Shown here piece after piece: positions 7,860-14,332 of a stretch of DNA of 21,029 nucleotides (its first letter is position 1; every line of letters begins with the position of its first letter). The stretch is from Candidatus Methanomethylicia archaeon (GTDB taxonomy: Archaea; Thermoproteota; Methanomethylicia; Methanomethylicales; Methanomethylicaceae): the NCBI GenBank assembly GCA_024464205.1, contig JANHAI010000003.1:1-21029 (forward strand), given 5' to 3'. The notes under the pieces were generated by a model. It made no database searches. It was given only the letters and a program-made list of their open reading frames with translations, and was not told the DNA's origin. Both the position numbers and the translations under genes were made by a program.

Positions 7860-9305
7860 TCAGCCTCGTTTACTTAGCGACGGTTCGAGCCGTGGTCTAT
7901 GTATTGAGTTCATTGTGCAGAACGGTATAACTTTGCCGTCAGGGAGGGCATAGTGGATGGTGCATCGCTGGACCCTCTCGAGGTCAAAGTTGTAGGGGTC
8001 CATAAAGTGCATGCACCCCACAAGTATGACCTTCCTCATGAACTCTCCGAGTGAACTGTAGTCGCCGTGAAGCAGAACCGAGGAGACGAGGTTGCTCATG
8101 AGGCTGAGCTTCACGTGCCTCAAGGAGCCTACGAGTCGCATCTTGGCCCTCGTCTTCGATCCTTTCGCGCAGTCCTCATACACCTTTTCCATGGCTGCCA
8201 TGAACTTGTCGACGTCGGCATACTTCGTAATTGGGACGAGCTTGCCATCTTCTGGCAGTACCATCGTTGCCATGCCACAGTGCTGGTGGTTTGTGAACTC
8301 CTGATATCGCTTGCCCTTCAGGGCTCCGACGGCCTTTGCAACAGGCACTACCACTGGAATCGGGTAGAAATCGCTTGCTTTCAGTTCCCCACCTGTCTGC
8401 GCTTCAGCGAGCTTCAAGAGATCGGGTATCGTTATTCGCATCTCCCTAAGTTTCTTCTTGTCAATTCGTCCAGCCATTGAAACTGGCTGGAAGTTCACGC
8501 CCCTCACAACATCGTAGTTCTTGGCAGCGAACCTTATGATGTCCCCAACCTGATCATCATTTACGCCCCTAACGAGGGTAGGTACAAGGACGACGCTGTG
8601 TAGCCCGACGGATCTGCAGTTTTCGATCGCCTTGAGTTTCGTGTCAAGGAGGTTCAATCCCCTTGCCACAACATATGGCTCTGGCTTTGTGCCATCGAAC
8701 TGCAAATAAAGCGTGCTTAGTCCAGCGTCGATTAGTTTTTTCAGGTAGGACGGGTCGTTAGCTATCCTGATCCCGTTTGTGTTGACCTCAATATGGTCAA
8801 AGCCCTCTCTTGATGCCATCCTTATTAGGTCCGGTAGGTCGTCCCGCATTGTAGGCTCCCCACCAGAGAATTGGAGGGAGTTGGGAGGCGTAGGTCTATT
8901 TGACCTCAGATTCTTAAGCATTCCAAGAATCTCGTCCTGAGTTGGCTCGTACTTGTAGCCTGCAACTTCAGCGTTAGCGAAGCAGATTGGGCACCGCAGG
9001 TTGCACCGGTTGGTCACGTCTATGATTGCAAGGATCGTCTGTGACTTGTGCTGCGGGCATATGCCGCAGTCAAAAGGGCAACCTTCTATTGATGGTGTCT
9101 TTGGTGTTTCCAGACCTTCACCAATGCACTCGTACTTTTCAGCGCGTTCGAATGTCCCGTAGTCGCTCCAATAGACGTCTTCGAAATCGCCATGTGATTT
9201 ACATTGCTTCCTTATATAGACGACTCCGCCATCTTCGTATATTTCAGCATCGAGGACTGCCATGCATTCTGGGCAGAGGCTCTTGGTTCTCTTAAGCGTA
9301 CGCAT
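7860..9305 (-). CDS. tes: Radical-SAM enzyme of the tetraether lipid synthase (Tes) / MJ0619 family
   Basis: The 481-residue protein matches the MJ0619-type radical-SAM family that includes tetraether lipid synthase, which joins archaeol chains tail to tail to make GDGT membrane lipids. Metal-binding clusters run in order: CPEC at 11-14 with CKSHG at 35-39 (rubredoxin-like site), CPFDCGICPQH at 76-86 (auxiliary cluster), then the radical-SAM CNLRCPIC at 101-108. FSGGEPTMRDDLP, LQFDGTKPEPYVVARG, LVRGVNDDQVGDIIRFA, VRGVNFQPVSMAGRID and NHQHCG are family signatures. A C-terminal CTIHYALPDGKVIPFC holds further cysteines. ATG 9305 has AAGGTCG upstream. It is divergent from a TrmB-like regulator, which may control it. 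TACK archaea often carry several paralogues, so the exact coupling reaction (GDGT, bridged or other lipids) is not certain. Confidence 0.78.
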   Translation of the reverse strand: MRTLKRTKSLCPECMAVLDAEIYEDGGVVYIRKQCKSHGDFEDVYWSDYGTFERAEKYECIGEGLETPKTPSIEGCPFDCGICPQHKSQTILAIIDVTNRCNLRCPICFANAEVAGYKYEPTQDEILGMLKNLRSNRPTPPNSLQFSGGEPTMRDDLPDLIRMASREGFDHIEVNTNGIRIANDPSYLKKLIDAGLSTLYLQFDGTKPEPYVVARGLNLLDTKLKAIENCRSVGLHSVVLVPTLVRGVNDDQVGDIIRFAAKNYDVVRGVNFQPVSMAGRIDKKKLREMRITIPDLLKLAEAQTGGELKASDFYPIPVVVPVAKAVGALKGKRYQEFTNHQHCGMATMVLPEDGKLVPITKYADVDKFMAAMEKVYEDCAKGSKTRAKMRLVGSLRHVKLSLMSNLVSSVLLHGDYSSLGEFMRKVILVGCMHFMDPYNFDLERVQRCTIHYALPDGKVIPFCTMNSIHRPRLEPSLSKRG

Positions 9306-9336
9306 AGCAACACGACCTTGTGAAATGAAATAACCA

Positions 9337-9345
9337 TTTATATAT
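9337..9345. promoter_or_regulatory. Shared bidirectional TATA element
   Basis: TTTATATAT on the plus strand reads ATATATAAA on the minus strand, so one element can serve both divergent genes. Its centre is about 29 bases before GTG 9370 (near-leaderless regulator gene) and about 36 bases before ATG 9305, leaving room for a leader of about 10 bases. Confidence 0.6.
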
Positions 9346-9358
9346 GAAAATTTTCATA
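9343..9358. promoter_or_regulatory. 16-base perfect palindrome, probable operator of the TrmB-like regulator
   Basis: TATGAAAATTTTCATA is its own reverse complement. It overlaps the edge of the shared TATA element between the radical-SAM gene and the regulator gene. Single outlying half-sites in matching inward orientation occur on each side, ATGAAA at 9325-9330 and TTTCAT at 9373-9378, about 23-25 bases from the palindrome centre. A protein bound here would block the regulator promoter and probably also the radical-SAM promoter. Assignment to the neighbouring regulator is inference from position. Confidence 0.6.
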
Positions 9359-9369
9359 CAGTTAATACG

Positions 9370-10128
9370 GTGTTTCATATTATCGGAGAGCAGGCTGTTT
9401 CGAAGCTAAGGAGCTTGGGGCTTACGATTACCGAGGCCGAGGTATATCTGGCTTTGCTGAAAGGCGATGCGGACGCGAAGTCGCTCAGCGTTTCTGCAGG
9501 GGTGCCTTACTCAAAGATGCACACGGTCCTCCGTGGGTTGGTTGCGAAGAGGCTGGTGGTCAGAAGTGGCAAGAGCCCATCAGTTTACTCTTGCCGCGAT
9601 CTAGGGGAGGGTCTCCAAGATTACAAAAGGATGAGGATTGCTGAGCTTGAGGAGAGGGTCAAGGAGGCTGAAGCCGAACTAAGCAAGCTCAGGACCGAGG
9701 CCAGCTCAGAAAGACCAGACATATGGATAATAAAAGGGCAAGAGAAGATCCTTATGCGGTCTTACGAGGCCATAAATAATGCGAAGGTAGAGGCGAAGGT
9801 CGCACTCCCTTCGTTCCCTCAACTGCTAACTGCAGCTTTGGTGCCAGTGATGAAGAGGCTGAAGGCAGAAAATATAAAGATCAAACTCCTTCTCCCGTCG
9901 TCTGTCCCAGCTGCCGAGGTCAAAAAGCTCGTTGACTTTGGAGAGATTAGATTGAGGGACAAGATGTTCGGAGGGGGGATAATAATTGATGACAGGGAGG
10001 CCCTCCTGCTTGTCAGCGCCGAGGGCGATACTCAAAACCTAGCAATTTGGTCGAACCACTTAGGTATAGTCCAGCTAGCTGCTGCCTATTTTGATAACCT
10101 CTGGGCATCCTCCTTCGGTGCCTTCTGA
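9370..10128 (+). CDS. TrmB-family transcriptional regulator
   Basis: This 252-residue protein has a TrmB-type winged helix at about residues 10-75: LGLTITEAEVYLALLKG, then VPYSKMHTVLRGLVAKRLV as recognition helix and wing, and SPSVYSCRD. A Glu/Lys-rich coiled coil (about 85-112) for dimerisation follows, and a C-terminal alpha/beta domain (about 115-250) that may bind a small effector. I see no sugar-binding signature, so the ligand is unknown. The GTG start at 9370 puts the gene nearly leaderless behind the shared TATA element. The adjacent palindrome suggests autoregulation and control of the divergent Tes-family gene. Its last 43 bases overlap the end of the opposing KaiC-like gene. Confidence 0.85.
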   Translation: MFHIIGEQAVSKLRSLGLTITEAEVYLALLKGDADAKSLSVSAGVPYSKMHTVLRGLVAKRLVVRSGKSPSVYSCRDLGEGLQDYKRMRIAELEERVKEAEAELSKLRTEASSERPDIWIIKGQEKILMRSYEAINNAKVEAKVALPSFPQLLTAALVPVMKRLKAENIKIKLLLPSSVPAAEVKKLVDFGEIRLRDKMFGGGIIIDDREALLLVSAEGDTQNLAIWSNHLGIVQLAAAYFDNLWASSFGAF

Positions 10129-10853
10129 GGCTGAGATCTGATTGGCTGGATCCCATTCTTGTCTATCGTGAAGTAGTGCCAGAGAGTGTCGTGCGTCGCG
10201 CCTTTAAGCTTCTTTATCCTGAACTGCCTTGCAAGGAGGCCTTGCTGCGCGAAGACCGGATCAAACCGGAAGTCGATCACGCAGTCGACCACGTACTCCA
10301 GCATCCCGGCAAATTCATCAATTGCCCTTACGCCCAAGTGGTGCGAGGCGAAGACGGGGAGGCCCCTCGCCTTGCTCAGCTGAGCCCTCCAATCCTTTAT
10401 TGTCTCGATCGTGGATGTTGGCTCGCTCATCGTGAAGAGCTCGGTTATTGAATCAATAAAGACCGACCCTTTGCCATCGAGTTTATCGATTGCTGAAAAG
10501 ATCACGTTGTTTAGCGACTGACGATCTCGCGGGTTCTCGACGTATTTGACGTAAGAATTTGCTTTCTGGGGCGTCTTGCTCCTGAATGAGAAGCCATCCA
10601 CTATCGTGAGCAGACCCTTTTCAATTGGCTCTCCAGAGCTGAATCTTTTGAAGTTCTCGACCAGTGAAGAGGGACTGTCATCAAAAGTCACGAAGACGCA
10701 TGGCTCTCCAGCGATCAGCCTTGAGCCAGCTATTTGGAGTAGGGTCACGCTCTTTCCAGTACCACCCTCACCAAAAAGGAGTATGAATGATTCGCGAGGG
10801 AAACCGTCAGGGGCTGCCGAGTCGAACAGCTCGATACCGAACTTTGCATTCAT
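10086..10853 (-). CDS. KaiC-like RecA-fold ATPase, single domain
   Basis: This 255-residue protein is one RecA/KaiC domain. The Walker A motif is GEGGTGKS (28-35), TFDDSP (56-61) matches the KaiC T-x-E/D strand, and the Walker B strand is SVFIDSITEL (130-139). ASHHLG and YVVDCVIDFRF (near 190) are late core strands. The family binds ATP and is widespread in archaea with unclear roles in signalling, taxis or DNA processes. The C-terminal tail is short, Lys/Gln-rich and probably disordered. The gene is not followed by a kinase or clock gene. Its 3' end overlaps the TrmB-like gene by 43 bases, so the two transcripts would be antisense there. Specific function is unknown. Confidence 0.85.
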   Translation of the reverse strand: MNAKFGIELFDSAAPDGFPRESFILLFGEGGTGKSVTLLQIAGSRLIAGEPCVFVTFDDSPSSLVENFKRFSSGEPIEKGLLTIVDGFSFRSKTPQKANSYVKYVENPRDRQSLNNVIFSAIDKLDGKGSVFIDSITELFTMSEPTSTIETIKDWRAQLSKARGLPVFASHHLGVRAIDEFAGMLEYVVDCVIDFRFDPVFAQQGLLARQFRIKKLKGATHDTLWHYFTIDKNGIQPIRSQPQKAPKEDAQRLSK

Positions 10854-11064
10854 CGAGAGGCACCTTGGACACCATTAGTCTTTCGAGTCGGCAGTATAAT
10901 TGCTTTTCCAAAGGGTGCTTCGCCACGTGGATTTGCTTTAGGATACTATTTTTTGATTTACAGTAAGAAAAGGGCTGCCTTTATTAACAATAGGTAAAAA
11001 AAATTATGATCTTTAGAAAGAAAGACTTAATAAAGACAAGGAGAAAACAATCATCATTGTTTTT

Positions 11065-11075
11065 AGGGAGGAGAG
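11065..11075 (+). promoter_or_regulatory. Ribosome-binding site deciding the carbamate kinase start
   Basis: AGGGAGGAGAG is a strong Shine-Dalgarno sequence 5 bases before TTG 11081. It rules out the ATG at 11006, which would add 25 residues of basic, AT-rich sequence found in no carbamate kinase I know. Confidence 0.7.
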
Positions 11076-11080
11076 ACCTT

Positions 11081-12055
11081 TTGGCAAAGAATGGAAAGAG
11101 GATTCTCATTGCGCTCGGAGGGAACGCAATAAAGCAGGCAAACGAAAAAGGGACGGCTGAAGAACAGTTTAAGAACGTGTCCATAACGGCCGAGCACATA
11201 GTGCGCCTAATAACAAAGATGGGCAAGGAAGACAGGCTGATAATAACCCATGGAAATGGTCCGCAGTCAGGGAACCTTGCTCTGCAGCAGGATTTGGCCA
11301 AGGACCAGATACCGCCGCAACCGCTCGATGTCGTTGGGGCGATGACCCAGGGGCAGATCGGGTACATGTTCCAGAACACGCTGGAGAACATGCTTGAGGC
11401 GATCGGCCACAAGGTGCCGGTTATCAGCGTTGTGAATCAAGTGCTGGTCGACAAGAACGATCCCGAGTTCATAGGGGAGAACGCCTCGAAGCCTGTGGGC
11501 AACTTCCTGAGCGAGGAAGAAGCGATGAAGATGAAGGCTGAGAAGGGATGGATTGTTAAGAAAGTAAAGCCAAATGCCCCTAAACCGTGGAGGCGCGTTG
11601 TGCCTTCGCCTGACCCGATCGCAAATGTCGAGGCGGACGCTATAAAGATACTGGTGAACGCGGGAGCTGTCGTGATAGCATCTGGAGGCGGAGGGATCCC
11701 TGTCTACAAGGAGAACGGAAAGCTGATCGGGGTCGAGGCTGTCATAGACAAAGACCTGGCTGGTGAGAGGCTGGCTGAAGTCGTCGAGGCTGATGTTTTC
11801 CTAATACTGACAGACGTTGAGAAGGCGAAGCTGAACTACGGAAAGCCGAACGAGACGCCAATCGACAGGATGACCGTTGCCGAGGCGAAGAAGTACCTGA
11901 ATGAGGGGCATTTCCTTGCAGGGAGCATGGGGCCAAAAGTCAAGGCATGCATCAGGTTCATAGAGTGGGGGGGGAAGGAAGCGGTGATTACTTCACTGGA
12001 CAAGGCAGTCGAAGCACTCGAGGGCAAGACAGGGACGCACATAGTCAGCGCATGA
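11081..12055 (+). CDS. arcC: Carbamate kinase
   Basis: Carbamate kinase interconverts carbamoyl phosphate plus ADP with carbamate plus ATP in the cytosol. In catabolism it makes ATP. From TTG 11081 the protein has 324 residues, close to the usual 310-315. Motifs are ILIALGGNAI at the start, ITHGNGPQSGNLALQQD, PLDVVGAMTQGQIGYM, WRRVVPSPDP, IASGGGGIPV, GVEAVIDKDLAGERLAE, FLILTDVEKA and GSMGPKVKACIRF, which together cover the phosphate and nucleotide sites. A strong ribosome site fixes the start. It stands on the opposite strand from, but 2.3 kb away from, a carbamoyltransferase gene, and no arginine deiminase is in the window. It therefore probably serves the carbamoyltransferase, though carbamoyl phosphate supply for biosynthesis is possible. 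Confidence 0.93.
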   Translation: MAKNGKRILIALGGNAIKQANEKGTAEEQFKNVSITAEHIVRLITKMGKEDRLIITHGNGPQSGNLALQQDLAKDQIPPQPLDVVGAMTQGQIGYMFQNTLENMLEAIGHKVPVISVVNQVLVDKNDPEFIGENASKPVGNFLSEEEAMKMKAEKGWIVKKVKPNAPKPWRRVVPSPDPIANVEADAIKILVNAGAVVIASGGGGIPVYKENGKLIGVEAVIDKDLAGERLAEVVEADVFLILTDVEKAKLNYGKPNETPIDRMTVAEAKKYLNEGHFLAGSMGPKVKACIRFIEWGGKEAVITSLDKAVEALEGKTGTHIVSA

Positions 12056-12098
12056 CCCTTTCCCTCATTTTTCCATTCTTTATGAAGCTGATCTTGAT

Positions 12099-12473
12099 AT
12101 GCGCTTCAAGTTCGCGCACAACAACCTGAATGTTTTTGACCTGCAGAAGAGCCTCCAGTTCTACAAGCAGGCGCTGGGGCTCATCGAGGAGAGGAGGCAT
12201 GATTCGCCAGACGGCACCTTCACCCTCGTCTTTCTCGGCGATGGCGAGACAGGGCATAGCCTCGAGTTGACCTGGCTAAAGGGACGCAAAGAGCACTACA
12301 ATTTGGGCGACAATGAGACGCATTTGGCCTTTCGTGTTGATGACTTCGAAGGGGCAAAGGAACTCCACAAAAAGATGGGGTGCATTTGCTATGAGAACCC
12401 CAAGATGGGAATCTATTTCATAGAGGATCCTGATGGCTACTGGATTGAGATCATACCAGAAAGAAAAAGATGA
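12099..12473 (+). CDS. gloA: Glyoxalase I-like VOC-family protein
   Basis: This 124-residue protein is a typical single-chain member of the vicinal oxygen chelate superfamily closest to lactoylglutathione lyase, which isomerises the hemithioacetal of methylglyoxal. The four metal ligands fall where expected: His7, Glu56 (SLELTW), His75 (THLAFRV) and Glu117 (DGYWIEII), as in E. coli GloA (His5, Glu56, His74, Glu122). FYKQALGL and FIEDPDGYWIEI are family blocks. Archaea rarely make glutathione, so another thiol may be the co-substrate. ATG 12099 is 43 bases after the carbamate kinase stop, and the ribosome site is weak. Part of the same transcript as the kinase is plausible but the functional link is not obvious. 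Confidence 0.85.
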   Translation: MRFKFAHNNLNVFDLQKSLQFYKQALGLIEERRHDSPDGTFTLVFLGDGETGHSLELTWLKGRKEHYNLGDNETHLAFRVDDFEGAKELHKKMGCICYENPKMGIYFIEDPDGYWIEIIPERKR

Positions 12474-12794
12474 GCGCTGTGGATTAATTGGGCTCTGTTC
12501 TGATGTCATACTTCATCCTTAGTAAATCCGTAATACCAGCATTCATCATAGCCCAAGAATATCTTGATTTTGGTTTTAATAAATGTGACTGATATATTGA
12601 ATATGGGTTTTTGGGGGGCACCGTTAGAAGCCATTCTTTTTGATATTGTCGAAAAAAAGCTTCATGGAGAAATTGTTTATAGGCTATTGGGGCAGAGGCA
12701 GAGGGGACAAGGGGGATTGTCTGCCCCCCATAAAAGTATATTAAAGTCATCAAATGTAAAACAGCAACTGTAAGAGTGGGACAGGTGGAGCTTA
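12474..12794. other. Intergenic stretch of 321 bases, promoter of ino1
   Basis: No convincing gene is found. A short plus-strand open frame from ATG 12603 to about 12773 (56 codons) has TTTAATAAA about 25-30 bases upstream, so a leaderless small protein cannot be excluded, but it resembles nothing I know. A TATA-like AGTATATTA at 12735-12743 lies about 25 bases before a likely start point near 12765, and AGGTGG at 12783-12788 is the ribosome site for the next gene. The minus-strand frame crossing the whole stretch looks spurious. Confidence 0.5.
12735..12744 (+). promoter_or_regulatory. TATA box for inositol-phosphate synthase
   Basis: AGTATATTAA lies about 55 bases before ATG 12795. A start about 25 bases downstream would leave a leader of about 30 bases including the ribosome site AGGTGG. 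Confidence 0.5.
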
Positions 12795-13865
12795 ATGGCA
12801 ATAAAAGCAGCTATCGTTGGCGTAGGTAATTGCGCGAGCGCTTTGGTCCAAGGCACTCATTATTACAGGGACGTGAAGGACGAGGAGCTTGTTCCCGGTC
12901 TCATACACGCAAATATGGGCGGTTACAGGGTCAGAGATGTCGAGTTTGTTGCCGCTTTTGATGTGGACGCGAGAAAGGTCGGCAAGGATATCTCTGAAGC
13001 GATATTCACTCACCCCAACAACACGAGGAAATTTTGCGACGTGCCAAAGCTTGGCGTCAGGGTAAAGAAAGGACCGGTTATGGACGGCCTAGGGAAGTAC
13101 CTAAAGGGATACGTCGAGGTGAACGACGACGACCAGCCCGTGGATGTCGCAAAGGAGCTGACCGATTCGGGGGCAGAAGTTGTCGTGAATTACCTTCCTG
13201 TCGGCTCAGAGCAAGCAGTCCGATGGTACGCTGAACAGGCGTTGAAAGCCGGCTGCGCTTTTGTCAACTGCATGCCAGTTTTCATAGCTTCCGATATTTC
13301 GTGGGCAAAGAGGTTCGAGGAGAAGAAATTGCCAGTTGCTGGAGACGACGTCATGAGCCAACTGGGGGCGACAGTCCTCCACAAGACGATAGCGAAGCTC
13401 CTTGTCGACAGGGGTGTCAAGATAAAGGAAACATACCAGCTCAACATAGGCGGCGACACCGATTTCCTGAACATGCTTGAGGAGGAGAGGCTTGTCTCGA
13501 AGAGGATAAGCAAGACCTCGGCTGTGAAGGCATTGATACCCTACGAGGTCCCGTTGAGGATAGGCCCATCGGACTATGTGCCTTTCCTGGACAACAAGAA
13601 GATCTGCTATATCTATATGGAAGGCGAGTACTTTGGTGGAACGCCCGTCCAGGTAGATGTTAAGCTAGATGTCTGGGATTCTCCAAATAGCGCCGGGGTT
13701 GTCATAGATGTCATACGCGCCTGCAGGATAGCTTTCGACAGGGGAATTTCAGGACAACTAATAAGCCCCTCAGCCTTCGCCTTCAAGCACCCGCCAGTTC
13801 AGATGCCGTACGAAGTCGCAAAGAGGAACTTCGAGGAGTTCATAGAGGGGAAGAGGGAGAGGTAA
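12795..13865 (+). CDS. ino1: myo-Inositol-1-phosphate synthase
   Basis: This NAD-dependent enzyme cyclises glucose 6-phosphate to myo-inositol 1-phosphate in the cytosol, the entry step to archaetidylinositol lipids and inositol-based solutes. The 356-residue length matches the short archaeal/actinobacterial type. Residues 8-17 (VGVGNCASAL) are the NAD-binding loop, VVVNYLPVGS is the second nucleotide contact region, and FVNCMPVFIAS, PVAGDDVMSQLGATVLHK, LNIGGDTDFLNM and SAGVVIDVIR are characteristic catalytic-domain blocks. ATG 12795 follows a good AGGTGG site. It stands alone, with a T-rich stretch after the stop (about 13903-13912). Together with the Tes-family gene it suggests membrane-lipid synthesis genes are scattered through this region. 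Confidence 0.93.
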   Translation: MAIKAAIVGVGNCASALVQGTHYYRDVKDEELVPGLIHANMGGYRVRDVEFVAAFDVDARKVGKDISEAIFTHPNNTRKFCDVPKLGVRVKKGPVMDGLGKYLKGYVEVNDDDQPVDVAKELTDSGAEVVVNYLPVGSEQAVRWYAEQALKAGCAFVNCMPVFIASDISWAKRFEEKKLPVAGDDVMSQLGATVLHKTIAKLLVDRGVKIKETYQLNIGGDTDFLNMLEEERLVSKRISKTSAVKALIPYEVPLRIGPSDYVPFLDNKKICYIYMEGEYFGGTPVQVDVKLDVWDSPNSAGVVIDVIRACRIAFDRGISGQLISPSAFAFKHPPVQMPYEVAKRNFEEFIEGKRER

Positions 13866-13980
13866 AGAATCTCATCGCCCCAATTTCTCTGTTTATCTTT
13901 GCTTTTTACACTATTCAAATGACTTTGCAGCGATCCTAAAAAACAGTAAAATAGAATTTTGTGCATCCAAAAATGTCGCT

Positions 13981-14000
13981 AAAAAGAAAAAAAGAAAGAA
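13981..14000 (-). terminator. Oligo-T terminator after the cysteine-rich protein gene
   Basis: The plus strand is almost pure A here, so the minus-strand transcript ends in runs of T beginning a few bases after the TAA at 14006-14008. This fits archaeal intrinsic termination of the carbamoyltransferase transcript. Confidence 0.55.
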
Positions 14001-14005
14001 TTAGG

Positions 14006-14317
14006 TTATGGTCTGAATACCACTGACCTGCCCGAAAATTTGATTGCCTCAGCTGCATTGTCTGGCTTAATCTCGAAGGCAAGTGGCCTCTCGCACCACC
14101 AATATTTCTGAGCTTTGTCTTCCTTGTAGTACGGGCACTTCGGGCAGCACTTTGCCTCAAGCTTTAGCAGATACCAGATTGGCGGGGCTTCGTCTGAAGG
14201 GAAGCTCTTCTGAGGCCAGGGTTTGTCTTTAGCAACGTATCCTGGGCAGTTAGGAGAGACTCGAGGTTCTTGGTTCAGCATGTTCTTATATTCTGGACAT
14301 AGTATACAACATGGCAT
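14006..14317 (-). CDS. Small eight-cysteine protein with a duplicated motif, family unknown
   Basis: I do not recognise this 103-residue protein. Its eight cysteines fall in two similar sets: CCILCPEYK (3-11) with Cys24, and CCPKCPYYK (57-65) with Cys75. The shared pattern CCxxCPxYK followed 14-17 residues later by another Cys looks like an internal duplication and would suit two zinc or iron-sulfur sites. There is no signal peptide or membrane segment, and aromatic and Pro residues are common between the sets. ATG 14317 follows AGGGGGA at good spacing and lies 15 bases after the carbamoyltransferase stop, so the two genes are almost certainly cotranscribed. A role as electron carrier, metal-site assembly factor or partner of the neighbouring enzymes is possible but unproven. 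Confidence 0.75.
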   Translation of the reverse strand: MPCCILCPEYKNMLNQEPRVSPNCPGYVAKDKPWPQKSFPSDEAPPIWYLLKLEAKCCPKCPYYKEDKAQKYWWCERPLAFEIKPDNAAEAIKFSGRSVVFRP

Positions 14318-14332
14318 TTTCAGTTTTCCCCC

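Noticed and set aside
11006..11080. ATG start of carbamate kinase at 11006
   Set aside because: The extra 25 residues are basic and unlike the family, and a strong ribosome site lies directly before TTG 11081.
12484..12801. Minus-strand frame of 105 codons before ino1
   Set aside because: It spans the ino1 promoter and ribosome site, lacks a ribosome site of its own and matches no family.
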